From Serratia plymuthica NBRC 102599 (GTDB lineage Bacteria; Pseudomonadota; Gammaproteobacteria; Enterobacterales; Enterobacteriaceae): 64,000 nt of DNA. Each line of letters begins with the position of its first letter. Positions within the stretch are counted from its first letter, which is position 1. Shown here in pieces: positions 1-10,500 of this stretch. Position numbers and translations under genes: made by a program. The DNA is taken from positions 1 through 64,000 of the forward strand of contig NZ_BCTU01000021.1 of NCBI RefSeq assembly GCF_001590925.1, written 5' to 3'. The notes under the pieces are model-generated. The model made no database searches, had not been told where the DNA came from, and saw only the letters and a list, made by a program, of their open reading frames with translations.

Positions 1-255
1 TGCGTGGTTATCGATAATGTCGCGCTCAGCGTAGTAAGACTCGTTTTGATCCCCGCTCATATAGGTAAAGGAACTGATCACGCTGAGCGGTGAATCCCAC
101 TCGTAACGGTACTTGAGGTTAACGCCATTGATATTTTTGAAATCCTGCACCTTGCTTTGCGCATAACCGACGCTAAGGGTGCTTTGCCCGGCATTCGCCG
201 CAGCGCTGAGACCCAGAGTAGAAATAACCATACTGGCGATAACTAATTTCTTCAT
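1..255 (-). CDS. Ail/Lom/OmpX-family outer membrane protein (3' end outside window)
   Basis: The first 85 codons of a small outer-membrane beta-barrel protein are visible; the rest lies beyond base 1. The product starts MKKLVIASMVISTLGLSAAA, a clear Sec signal peptide ending near residue 23 (ANA-GQ). The mature part opens with a strand reading STLSVGYAQSKVQ, followed by GVNLKYRYEWDSPLSVISSF and SFTYMSGDQN. This pattern of a first strand, a short loop and an aromatic second strand is typical of Ail, Lom and OmpX, eight-stranded barrels linked to serum resistance or adhesion. The ATG has an AAGGA ribosome site (bases 264-268) seven bases upstream. It is the last gene on the minus strand side of the cdi locus but is separated from it by more than 1 kb, so a functional link is not implied. 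Which paralogue it is cannot be decided from this fragment. Confidence 0.8.
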   Translation of the reverse strand, partial: MKKLVIASMVISTLGLSAAANAGQSTLSVGYAQSKVQDFKNINGVNLKYRYEWDSPLSVISSFTYMSGDQNESYYAERDIIDNHA

Positions 256-507
256 TGAACTATCCTTAATGGTAAGTGGAACAACTTTGGCACAAAAAAA
301 TAGCTATCCATACCGTATTGACGGCATAAATTATTTATTGGATATTATCAAACAAAAATGATAGATACGTTTAGAGAGTAACAGAACTGACATCAAAAAT
401 AATTAGTTGGACTGGTAATTTGCGAGCCACCTCACCAGTCATTATTACTCCCGTAAAAATTAACACAATGAAACTCAGGTCTGACTGAAAATTTTAATGT
501 TATGATT
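256..507. other. AT-rich intergenic spacer
   Basis: The spacer between the Ail-type gene and the unrecognised exported protein is AT-rich. It carries the AAGGA ribosome site of the Ail-type gene at 264-268. I see no convincing terminator, RNA or further gene in it. Confidence 0.5.
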
Positions 508-1050
508 TCACTCCCCCGACGTTTCTTTATGACAATAAAGGGGGGATTCGCCTGGAATCCTGACCACATAAGACGGGAAATCGGTGATTTCTGTCGTCTG
601 ATAGGGTTGTAACTCTTTCCCGGTAGGGAGTCTGTTGCGGAACCCTTCGGCTAGAATAGCCTCACTGGCTGGATTAGCAGGCATTGAAACTTTCAAGCTA
701 TCCGGATCGATATGAGCCCACTGGCCATTATCTTCCATAGTGACTGTTTGTCGATAACTCAAGGTCAGCGAAGCGGTTGAAGCCCCCAGAGGAATGAACA
801 TTACACTGACATCGGAATGGCTCAAATTACCTTTTCTGTCTATAATATGCCCACGAATTTTTGCCAACATTGGCATTAGATCCTTACCATTCCCTTCAAG
901 TTTGGACTCGCAAATCGTAAAGCTACCTGGTGGATAGGCCGCATTGAGCTTGAACATTTCTTCACGGGTGACCGCCCCAGTATCCGATGGACCCCAAAAT
1001 ACAATACCGGTGATCACCGGCAGCATAACTGTCTTACAAAATCGTTCCAT
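508..1050 (-). CDS. unrecognised protein, probably exported
   Basis: I do not recognise this 180-residue protein. It begins MERFCKTVMLPVITGIVFWG, a positively charged then hydrophobic stretch that could be a signal peptide or membrane anchor, followed by a soluble region. The rest is mixed polar with two cysteines near residues 47 and 173 that could pair in the periplasm. The start is supported by an AAGGA motif just upstream (revcomp of about 1055-1059). The gene is on the same strand as the cdi operon, 245 bases downstream of cdiI, in DNA clearly more AT-rich than the flanking core genes, which suggests acquired DNA. It could be an accessory or orphan CDI-linked gene, but the sequence shows no toxin or immunity motif, so this is only context. 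It is a real ORF by start signal and composition. Confidence 0.65.
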   Translation of the reverse strand: MERFCKTVMLPVITGIVFWGPSDTGAVTREEMFKLNAAYPPGSFTICESKLEGNGKDLMPMLAKIRGHIIDRKGNLSHSDVSVMFIPLGASTASLTLSYRQTVTMEDNGQWAHIDPDSLKVSMPANPASEAILAEGFRNRLPTGKELQPYQTTEITDFPSYVVRIPGESPLYCHKETSGE

Positions 1051-1295
1051 ACCCTATCCTTCTGATATCTTAAAGTAAATTTATCTGGTATTAATATTAA
1101 CTTCCCAATAATCAAAGCAAACTGATATACATTTCTCGCCCCTGCATCAACACGGAGTAATAACAGCACAGAAATTCAAAAAATCACCTGTGGCAGGTGA
1201 CTTTTCTCTATGGGGCGGATTTACGCTTTCGTATTTCTTCAATTTTCGCGAGAATCCAAATGCCAATACCTAATAGAACATCTGCCCTCCGGCTG
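1051..1295. other. AT-rich spacer downstream of cdiI
   Basis: AT-rich sequence between cdiI and the unrecognised exported protein. The ribosome site of the latter lies at its left edge. Short plus-strand open frames over 1197-1437 have no ribosome site and are antisense shadows. No terminator with a T-run is evident. Confidence 0.4.
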
Positions 1296-1550
1296 TTACA
1301 TTCTATTTTTTGTCTTGCTTTGCATTTTCGACAACACCCAAATCCCTATACCTGCAGGTACCCCTGCTGCAATACCAACTTTCAATGAGTATATGAAATC
1401 ATTTCTAAAACCAAATAAAAATGCCCCTCTCTCATAGTAAACCAACAGCGCTGAGCCAAGACAAGCAATAAGGGCAATGGCTATCATAATAAAAACAGAG
1501 TAACCAATTAAAATAAAAAGCAGTTTATATCCTATCTGTTTATTACTCAT
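1296..1550 (-). CDS. cdiI: candidate CdiI immunity protein, small membrane protein
   Basis: This is an 84-residue protein with two hydrophobic segments: about residues 9-35 (LLFILIGYSVFIMIAIALIA) and about residues 54-75 (YSLKVGIAAGVPAGIGIWVL). A short basic tail follows. It starts 11 bases after the cdiA stop codon. Its AGGTGA ribosome site overlaps that stop codon (TAGGTGA), so translation is probably coupled to cdiA. In CDI loci the gene directly after cdiA encodes the immunity protein that blocks the toxin domain of the same locus. A membrane-embedded immunity protein is expected when the toxin acts on the inner membrane, as with the E. coli EC93 pair. The assignment rests on position and topology, not on recognised homology. 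Composition is AT-rich like the end of cdiA, which fits exchange as a toxin-immunity cassette. Confidence 0.7.
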   Translation of the reverse strand: MSNKQIGYKLLFILIGYSVFIMIAIALIACLGSALLVYYERGAFLFGFRNDFIYSLKVGIAAGVPAGIGIWVLSKMQSKTKNRM

Positions 1551-1560
1551 CTCTGCTCAC

Positions 1561-4500
1561 CTATTTTTTAGACTTATCAATTTCATCTAATTTATCTTGA
1601 GTTTTTCCGCTAAAAACTTCGCTAGCTAAGGAGCCACCAATATTGCCTAAATTCTCGGCAGCATTATTTGAAACCACAGGTTTTAACTGATTACCAACGG
1701 TAACTGCCTTACCTCCTACAATACCCGCAGCCCCACCAACACCAGCAGCAATCATTGCATTCTTGGGATCTTCCCCTTTGATTTTACTGCCGACATAAGC
1801 TCCGCTCACACCGATAACCTCAGTAGCAACAACACCTTTCCCCTGAGTCAGGGCAGCAGACCCGGTGGCAATAAACAAATCGGTATAACTAAAAGGCTTA
1901 TCGCCTTGTAGCTGCACACCTGCGTTCGCCGAGCCGCCAATCAATCCCCCCACAGCCATTGAACTTCCGCCAACAACGGTTCCTGAACCCAGCGACGCTG
2001 CCGTTATCATAAACTTGCCCCAAGCCTTAACAAACTCGGTTGCAGGTTGTGGTGCCCCGGTTCCCAAACCACGCGCCAAATCGGCCTGTGCGGCAGTAAT
2101 TTGTTCCGCCGTAGCGCCATGCTCAGTCATATACTGACCCAGAGTAGAGGCAGCCTGACCAGAACTCATCATCCCTGGCGGCAAGCTAAACTGGTCATTG
2201 TTCTCGGAGGTATTCTTACCCGATTGCCCGCCAGCTACCGCACCCGCCGTATCACCGCTCGCCAGACCGCCGGCCAAACCACCTGCAAGCGTAGCCAATG
2301 CAGAAACCGTCTGGCGCTGCTCTTCACTCATTTTGCTGAAATCACTGGTGCCGAACATGGCCTCGGCAATCGCTTTGGTACCCAATGCCGCAGTCGCAGC
2401 ACCCGCTGCTCCTGCCGCTGCCGACTTGCCTTGCAACTCGGCCAGCGCGCCAGCCACCACCGCATGCGCGATGACACGGCTTTCCTCATTCGGGGCCAGA
2501 AGGTGTATTTGTTCCGCCAGATACGGCGCGGCTCCACCGGCAATCGCCGCTTTCAGGTCTCCACCGGCCAGCCCTTGCACCGCAGCGACCGCCGCCTGCA
2601 TACCCTGCTGCACCTTACCGCCCGTGCCATAACCCGATTCGCTAAACGCCTGGTTATACGCCGTCTGGTAAATCTGCGCGTTGATATCGTCGTCGGTGAT
2701 GACCTTGCCCGGTTTCTCTTTCGCCAGTTTAGCCGCCGCAGCCTGGCGATCGGCGTCTGTGACGTTATTCATCTTCTCTTTCGCGGCTTTGGTCGCGGTG
2801 ATCGCCCCCTCGGTCCGCGCAATGTCCATCGCCTGATTACCGATCTCGCCAATCAGCTGCGCCTGTTGCAGCCGTTTCTGCTCTTTCTCCTTGTCGAAGA
2901 TCGGGCTTAACGTCTGGTTGGCATGCTCGACGTCGCGGCTCAGATCGCTGAGGTTCTGCGTCTGTTTGTCCTGATCGCGAATAACAAGGGTGCCGTCGCT
3001 CACCGCAGCGTGGGTGGTGGAGCTGTCGTGCCCACTGTTGTTGGCCCCCACCAGCAGGCCGTTGGCCATATTGCCGGCGAACTGGCTGCCGATGCTGCCG
3101 CCGGAGCTGATGCCCACGCTCTGGTGTTCTACCTCGAAGTCCGCCTGATTGTGGATGTCCGTAAAGCCCAGCGTGCCGGTGTCGAGTTTGTTTTTATCCG
3201 CCGTGGCGGTGCTGCCAATCACCGCGCCGTTAAGCTGGGTGTGCTCGCCCACCGTCACGTCAAAACCGCCCTTGCCAGCAAAGATGCCCGTCTGCTCCTG
3301 CACGCTGTCGTAATTGCTGTGCATTTTATCTTTGCTCAGGCTGATGCTGCCCGAGCCGGTCATGGAGCCAAAGGTGAAACTGCCGCCCGCGCTGGCGTTC
3401 TGCTGTTTGGAATCGTAACGGTCGCTGTCCTGCTGGCTCTCCAGCAGCAGGTTGCGGCCCACGTCGGCTTTGACCGATTCGCCGGTGACCTGCGCGCCGA
3501 TCAGATTGGTGTCGCGCCCGCTGGTGATGTTGACCTGATTACCGGCATTGACCGTGGTTTCGGTGTAGCTGGTGCCGTTGCCTTTCTCGTTGCCCTTGCC
3601 TTTGTTGACGCTGGCCGAAATGCTCAGCCCGATGCCGCCGGAGCCGACGCCGATGCCCACACCCAACGTGCCGCCCTGGCTCTCGTTCTTGCCGTCCAGA
3701 TACTGGGTGTTTTTGGCGGAAAGCAGGTTCACGTCGCGGTTGGCGTTCAGGGTGACGTCCTTGCCCGCCTGCAGCTGGCTGCCCTGCACCAGAATGTCGC
3801 CGTCCTGGCCCTTCACGCCGTTGCCGCTGGCGGTGATGCTCAGGTTGTTGCCCGCCGTCAGGCTGCTGCCCTGGGCGGTGCTCTGCCCGCTGTTCTGGGT
3901 AGAGGTGGAAGACTGGGTGCCGTAAGAAATGCTGATCCCCACCATGTTGTTATTGGCCGGGTCGGCGCCCTGTGCCTGCGCCAACCTCGCCGCCTGTACC
4001 GCCTGCACGCCGCTCAGCGCCGCTTTGGTGCCCTGCAAGGCCGCCAGACGGCTGTCGTCGGTGGATTTTGCCTGTTGCGAGGTTTCCACGGCGGTGTTCA
4101 GCGCGCTGCCGACGGTGCCGGAAAGCGCCAGCGTCAGCCCGGATTTTTTCTGCTCGACCTTGTGGGTCTGGCTGTTTTCATCCTGCGCCTGCGTCACCGA
4201 CACATTCTTGCCGCTCAGCGCCATGTCCTTGCCGGCCACCAGCTCGGAGCCGGTCACCGCCAGATTGTTGCCCGCACCCAGCGTGACGTTGCCGTTCACG
4301 CTGCCGACGGTGCTGCCTTGGTTGGTCACCCCCTGTGAGGTGTCGGTGGTTTTCAGGCTTTCGGTGCCGTAGCTGATGCCGATGCCGCCGCTGCTCATCA
4401 GGCCGGATTTTTTCTCCTGCTTGAGGTGCAGCTCGCTGTTGCGCTCGGTGGCGCCGGTGACGGTCAGATCATGGCCCGCCAGCAGCTTCACGTCCTGGGT

Positions 4501-7500
4501 GCCGGCCACGCTGCTGCCCTGCACGCGCAGATCGTTGCCCGCCAGCACCTTGATGCTGTCACCGCTCAGGGTGCTGCTCTGCAGGGTCTGGCGATCCAGG
4601 GTGTCGCGGGTGGTGGTGGTGGTTTTCGACATCAGGCCGTTGCCGCCGGTCACCTTGTGGCGCTCGTCCAGATCCTGGGTGTTTTCGCCGTTGAGGATGT
4701 TGACGTCATGGCCGGCATTCAGGTTCAGCGCCTCGCCGGCGGAAATCGTCGCCGCATGAGCAGTGATATCGTTGCCCGCATTGAGGGTCACCGCGCCTTT
4801 GCCGACGACTTCGCTGCCCACCTGTTGGCTGTTGCCCTGTTTCAGGCTGTTGTCGCCGTTCCAGATCAGGTTGTCGCGGCTGGCGGTGGTCACCGCGTTC
4901 AGGTTGAGATCGCGCCCGGCGCTCAGCAGCGTTTGGCCGTTCTCGCCGCTGTTGACCACCTGCGCCGCATCCAGTTTGATGTCGCGCCCGGCCTGCAGCA
5001 TCAGTTTGCCGTCAGCGCCCTGCACGTACATGCCGGCCACACTGTCGATATTAGTGCGCTCGAAGCTGTTGGCGCCGTTCACGCTTTGCGCCGCTCGGGT
5101 AGTGCTGATGGCGTTGATGTCGCGCCCGGCGCTGGCCAGCAGCGAGTTGTTGCCCTGGATCACGCCGCCGATATTGTTGATATCGGTGCGGGCGGTCAGG
5201 CCGACGTCGGCCCCCTGAATGCTGCCCGCCATATTGGTGATGTTGGCAGCGCTCAGTTTCACCACTTCGCGCCCGGCAATATGGCCGCTGTTAAACAGGC
5301 CGTCGCCGAGGTTGAGGTTAACGTTGCGCCCGGCGATCAGCGCGCCGGAGCCGTCCAGATCGCCCGGTTGCATGCGGGCATACACCTGCGGCACCAGTAC
5401 ATTTTGCTGGCTGCCGTCCGGCAGCGTGACCTTGGCGTTCACCAGCCAGACAATGTCTTTGGTCAACAGCCCCATTTGTTCCGGCGTCAGCGCCACGCCG
5501 ACCTTCAGGTTATATTGCTGGCTGAAGGCCAACCCCTGATCCATCAGCGCCTTGAACTGCTCTTCGTCGTTGTTGTACCCATCCAGATAACGCTGGCCGG
5601 TCAGGTTGATCACCTGTTCGCGGATCAGCCGCTGCTCGTAGTAGCCATCCCCCAGACGTTTCAGCACGTTGTCCTGGTTGTTGGTGGCTTTCGCGATCAT
5701 GTAATCCGAGCCCAGCCAGGATTTTTGGTTGGTGAAGCGCGGATCGGTTTCCACCAGATACTGGCCGCCCGGCGCCGGATTGGTCTTGAACAGGCTGTTG
5801 TCCGGCAGGCGGGTGTCCGGCCCGACGATGCGCACCACGCTGTTTGCTGCGTCGCCCTGCTGGGCGTTCACTTTGTTGGCCACTTCAAACTGCTGGCCCG
5901 GTTGCAGGGCCGCCGCCTGAATCACCGGCAGTTCACCGCCGCCGATGGTCTGCATCCCGGCAGAAATATCGCTGCCGGTGACCCCTGCATTCACCCCGCC
6001 GGCCTGGCCGATGGTGGCGTCTGTGCCTTGCGGCGTCAGCGGTGCAATGGCTATCGGGTTACCCGCCACCTGCCCGTGGTCGATCAGCTGGCTCGGTTTC
6101 AACGCGATGGTCTGGATGGTCGTCGGCGGCGTATAGGCCGTGGTGTTATGCCCCTGTTTGTCAGTGCCTTTTTTCTTGATGCGGTAGTAGCTGGTCACTT
6201 CCCCGACGTCGGTGGTCAGCCGCTGGCCCGCCACCGCCACGTTATCCAGGCTACCGGCGTTAATCGCCAGCGTGCCGCCGGCCACCACCTGGCTCTTGTC
6301 GTTCAGCAAATGCCCGGCATTGATCGCCATATCGCCACCGGCGATGATTTTGGCCGGGTCGCTTTCCTTAATCTGAGTTTCCTGCACCGTCCGGTTATAG
6401 TCGTACTGATTAAATCTGTCGTTGCCGTGCCCGGTTTTGCCTGGGGTGTTCAGGTTCAGCAATGAGTCTGACGAATTGCGGTCAACGAAGACGCCTTGTT
6501 CCCCCGCCTTCCAGCGCACCGGATCGCCGGACTGCTGATACTCGGTGACTTTTTCGTTGGAAACGGTGACCAACTCGGTACTGAAACGATCGTTGATGTT
6601 GTTGATCAGCGCGGCGGACAGCGCCATGTTGCCCGCGGACTCAATGGTCGAACTGTGGTTGTTAAGGGTGCCAGCCTGGCCGCTTGCCAGGTGGTTGGCG
6701 TCAAGCTGGCCGCCAATCACCATATCGCCACCGCTGTAAATCAACCCGTGATCGTAGTTGTTCAGCGTCTGGGTGCCGATATCCACCCGCTCGCGCCCGG
6801 CCAGTGTAGCGGCGGTGCCGTTTTCCGCCAGATTGTTGAAGGTCGCGGTCTGCACGCCGATGGCGTCGCCATAAATACGGCCGGTGCCGATGTTGTTCAG
6901 CGTGTTGGCCGTCAGCAGGGTGTGCTTGCCGTCGATCAGGCCGTAGTTGCTCAGGGTGCCGTTCACCGTCAGCCAATCCTGCCCGGCGTTGATCTCGCCG
7001 CTGGCGGCGTTAAACAGGTTATTGGCGTGCAGATCCAGCTTCGCGCCCGCCAGCAGCTTGCCGCTGTTGGTGACATCGCCCGGCGTGGTGAAGTTGAAAT
7101 TGCCGTTGGCGATCATCTCGCCGCTGTTATTGATGCCCTGAGCGCTGGCCAGATTGATATCGCCCAGCGACAACAGTTGCCCATCACCGCCGATCGCATT
7201 GGCGTTAATCTCCAGCAGCTTGCCGGCTTTGAGCGTGCCGCCGCTGTTCAGCAGGTTGAGCGCCGTGCCTTTCAATTGCAGGGTGTCGGCCGCAGCCAGC
7301 TGGCCGCCGCTGTTATCCAGGGTGCCGTCGTTGGTGATGGCCAACTGTCGGTCAGCCAAAATGCTGCCGCCACGGTTGCTCAGCGTGCCGGTGTTCAGCG
7401 TTACCCTCTGGCCTTCCAGCCCTTTATTGTCCGCCAGCGTGGCGTCGTTGGTGAACTGCAGGGCGTTGAGCGTCACGGTAGCGCCGCTGCGGATCAGCCC

Positions 7501-10500
7501 TAGGGTGTTATCGATAATCCCCTGCGCGCTGCCCAGCAACAGATTGCCGACCGCCTGAATCTGCCCGTTGCGGTTATCCAGCCCGGTGTTGTTCAGCGTT
7601 ACCGCCTGCTCGCCGATAATCCGCCCGCCGTTGCTGTTGTCCAGTTTGAGCGCCGCCAGCATGAAATCGCCCTTGGCCCCCAGCGTACCGCCCTGGTTAT
7701 TGATATCGCCGCCGTTGAGTTGCAGCTGGCCCAGGCTGTGGAGGGTGCCGTTTTGGTTATCCAGCCGTTGGCCGCGGGTATCCAGCAGCATGTTAGCGCC
7801 GGCCTGCACCAGCCCGCTCTGATTGTTCAGGCCGCCCACGCCGGTGGTGGTGAGCGTCAACGCCTGCTGCGCCACCAGCTTGCCGCCACCGTTCAGCACC
7901 GTATCAGCGTCAAGTTGCAGATTTTTGCCGGCAATCACCACGCCCTGGCCGTTATCGAACAGGCCGGTAGACAGGTTCATCGCGCCCTGGCTGGTAATGC
8001 CGCCTTTCTCGCCGCTGTTGGCGTTGGTCAGCCGATCGACCGCCAGCTCCAGGCGATCGCCGCTCTGGATCAACCCGCCGTCGTTGTTATTGAGGTTATT
8101 GCCGTGCAGCTCCAGCGCCGTTTGGGCCGCCAGTTGGCCGCCCCGGTTTTCCAGCATGGCGAAGTTAATCTTCGCCGCATCGGCGCTGACCAGCGTCCCC
8201 TGATTATTCAGCAGAGACCCGCTGTCCAGCTGCAGTTTTTTGCCTGCGCCTATCACCCCCAGATTGCTGTTATCCAGCAGTTCTTTGGCGTTCAGCGCCA
8301 TGTCCTGGCCGGATTTTATCGCCCCGCCCTGGTTATTGATCACCCCGGCGGTCGCCGACAGCTGTTTTTCGGAAGCCAGCGTGCCGTGGCGGTTATCCAG
8401 TTGGCTGCCACGCAGTTGCAGGTCGCCCGAGCTGGCGATAAAGCCGCTTTGGTTATCCACCTCGCCGCCGGCGATGTTCAGTTTGCCCAGGCTGCTGATG
8501 CCGCCATTTTTGCCGCTGTCGCGGTTGGTCAATGCCTGGCCGTGGGTATCGATAGTCGCGTCGCCGCCGGCCTGCAACAGGCCGCCGTCGTTGGTCAATG
8601 CCAGGCTGTCGATGTTCAACCGCTGCTTGCCAACCAGCGTGCCTTTGCTGTTATCCAGCCGGCCGGTGAACAGTTCGGTGGCACCACCGCCCACCAGCAT
8701 GCCCTGGCTATTGTCCAGCGCGCCGCTGTGGATCAACAGCGCCCCCTGGCTGAGAATGCCGCCGGTTTCGCCGCTCAGGCGGTTGCTCAACGCGGCGCCT
8801 TGGGTGTCGAGGCTCATGTCGCCGGCGGATTGCAGCAGGCCGCCGTCATTGGTCAGCGCCCCGCCGTTCAGGCGCAAATCGCCCGCAGCGGCGATAGCGC
8901 CCTGTTGGTTGTTCAACGCGCCCTTGCCGAGCGCCAGAGAAATGGCGCCGCCAACCACTTGCCCACTCTGGTTTTCCAGCCCGGTGCCGCTCAGTTGCAG
9001 CCCTTGTTTGGCTTCGATACGGCCGCTGCGGTTATCCAGCGCCTGACGGGTCGCCACCTCACCGTTGCCGGTAGCGGCGGAAACCAGGCCCTTGCGGTTA
9101 TCCAGTTTATCCGCCTGTAAGCGCGTATTGCCGCTCGCAGCCAGTTGGCCCTGTTGGTTGTCGAGGGTGCCGCCAATCTGCGCATTCAGGCTGCCGTCCT
9201 GCGCGGCGATCACTTTGCCGTTTTGGTTGTTCAGCTGTGCGGCGTTCAAGGCCACATTGCCGTTGGCCGCCAGTTGGCCGCCCTGATTGTCGATACCCTT
9301 ACGGGTGCTGAGGCGCATGTCGCCGTTGCCGCTCTGCACCAGTTGGCCGTTGCGGTTGGACAGGCTGCCGGCATCCATAGCGATCTGCTGCGCCGAGGTA
9401 GTGCCGCCATCCAGCACGTAATCGCCGCCCTGCATCGAGAGCTGCCCGTTGGACAACAGCTTGCCGTTATCCCCTTGCAGCCGGCCGGTATTCACCGCCA
9501 GCCGGCCCTTGCCGGCATGGATAATCTGCCCGCTCTGGTTGTCGATCGCCCCGGCGTTCAGCGTCAGGTTGTTGCCGTTGCTGGCGATGCGGCCGCCGCC
9601 GTTATCCAGTTTGCCCTGCTGATTCAATGCCAGATCCTCTTCGCCAAGCTGGGCGATCTCGCCCTTGCGGTTAGAGAGATCCTGGGCATTCAGCGCCAGC
9701 TTGTTCGCCGTCAGCGTGCCGCCGTCGTTGTTCAGCCGTTTGCCGGTGTCGGCAACCAGTTGCTGCGCCGCTTCAACCTGCGCATTGGCCGTGGTTAAGT
9801 CGCTCTGCCCGGCGTTCAGCGTTACATTGGTGCCGGCAGTGCGGCTGCCGCTGATGTCCATGCCTTGCCCGCTGGCACGCAGGTTGCCCGCCGCCAGGTT
9901 CTGGCCCTGCGCGGTCAGTTTGCCGCTGGCGGTCAACGCCAGTTCACCGCTGCCGCCCAGTTTGCCGTCCTGCTGCACGCCTGCCGCCAGGGTGCTGCCT
10001 TTGCTGCTGTTCAGGCTGGCGGCCTGAACCTGCACATTGTTGCGCGCGGCGATGGAACCGCTGTTTTGCACCTCGCCCTCGCTGGTAACGGCGGCATTGC
10101 CCGCAGCGAACAGCGAACCGCTGTTGCTGATGCCCTGCTTCGAAGCCATCGCCATATCGCCGCCGCTGATCGCGCCGCTGTTTTCGATGCGGCCGTCGGC
10201 GGTCACCACCACGCTGCCGGCCTGCGCGCCGATATTACCGGCATTGCGCACCCCGACGCCGGTTTCGGTGCCGATCATGCGGATTTTGCCGGCGTACATG
10301 CCGCCCAGCTTGGCCACATCCACCGCCAGTTGCGGGCGTGTGGCCGGATCGTCGCCCTGTTTTTCGATCTGCTGATGCGCCGCATCCACCTTGTTGCGCC
10401 CGGTGGTGACTTTCAAATCGTTGGCCCACAGCCCGGCGTTGATCTTGGTCGAACGGGCAATGATCTCGGTGTAATCCTGACGCGAACTGTCCATACCTGC

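Noticed and set aside
179-361. Small plus-strand frame over the Ail-type gene start
   Set aside because: It is antisense to the signal peptide and promoter of the outer-membrane gene, with no ribosome site.
2923-4338. A long plus-strand open frame (471 codons) inside cdiA
   Set aside because: It is antisense to the repeat-rich cdiA, with alanine/valine/leucine-biased composition and no ribosome site or homology. GC-rich repeat coding DNA produces such shadows.
4426-6465. A 679-codon plus-strand frame inside cdiA
   Set aside because: It mirrors the repeats of cdiA on the other strand, shows low-complexity His/Ala/Gln composition and no recognisable domain.
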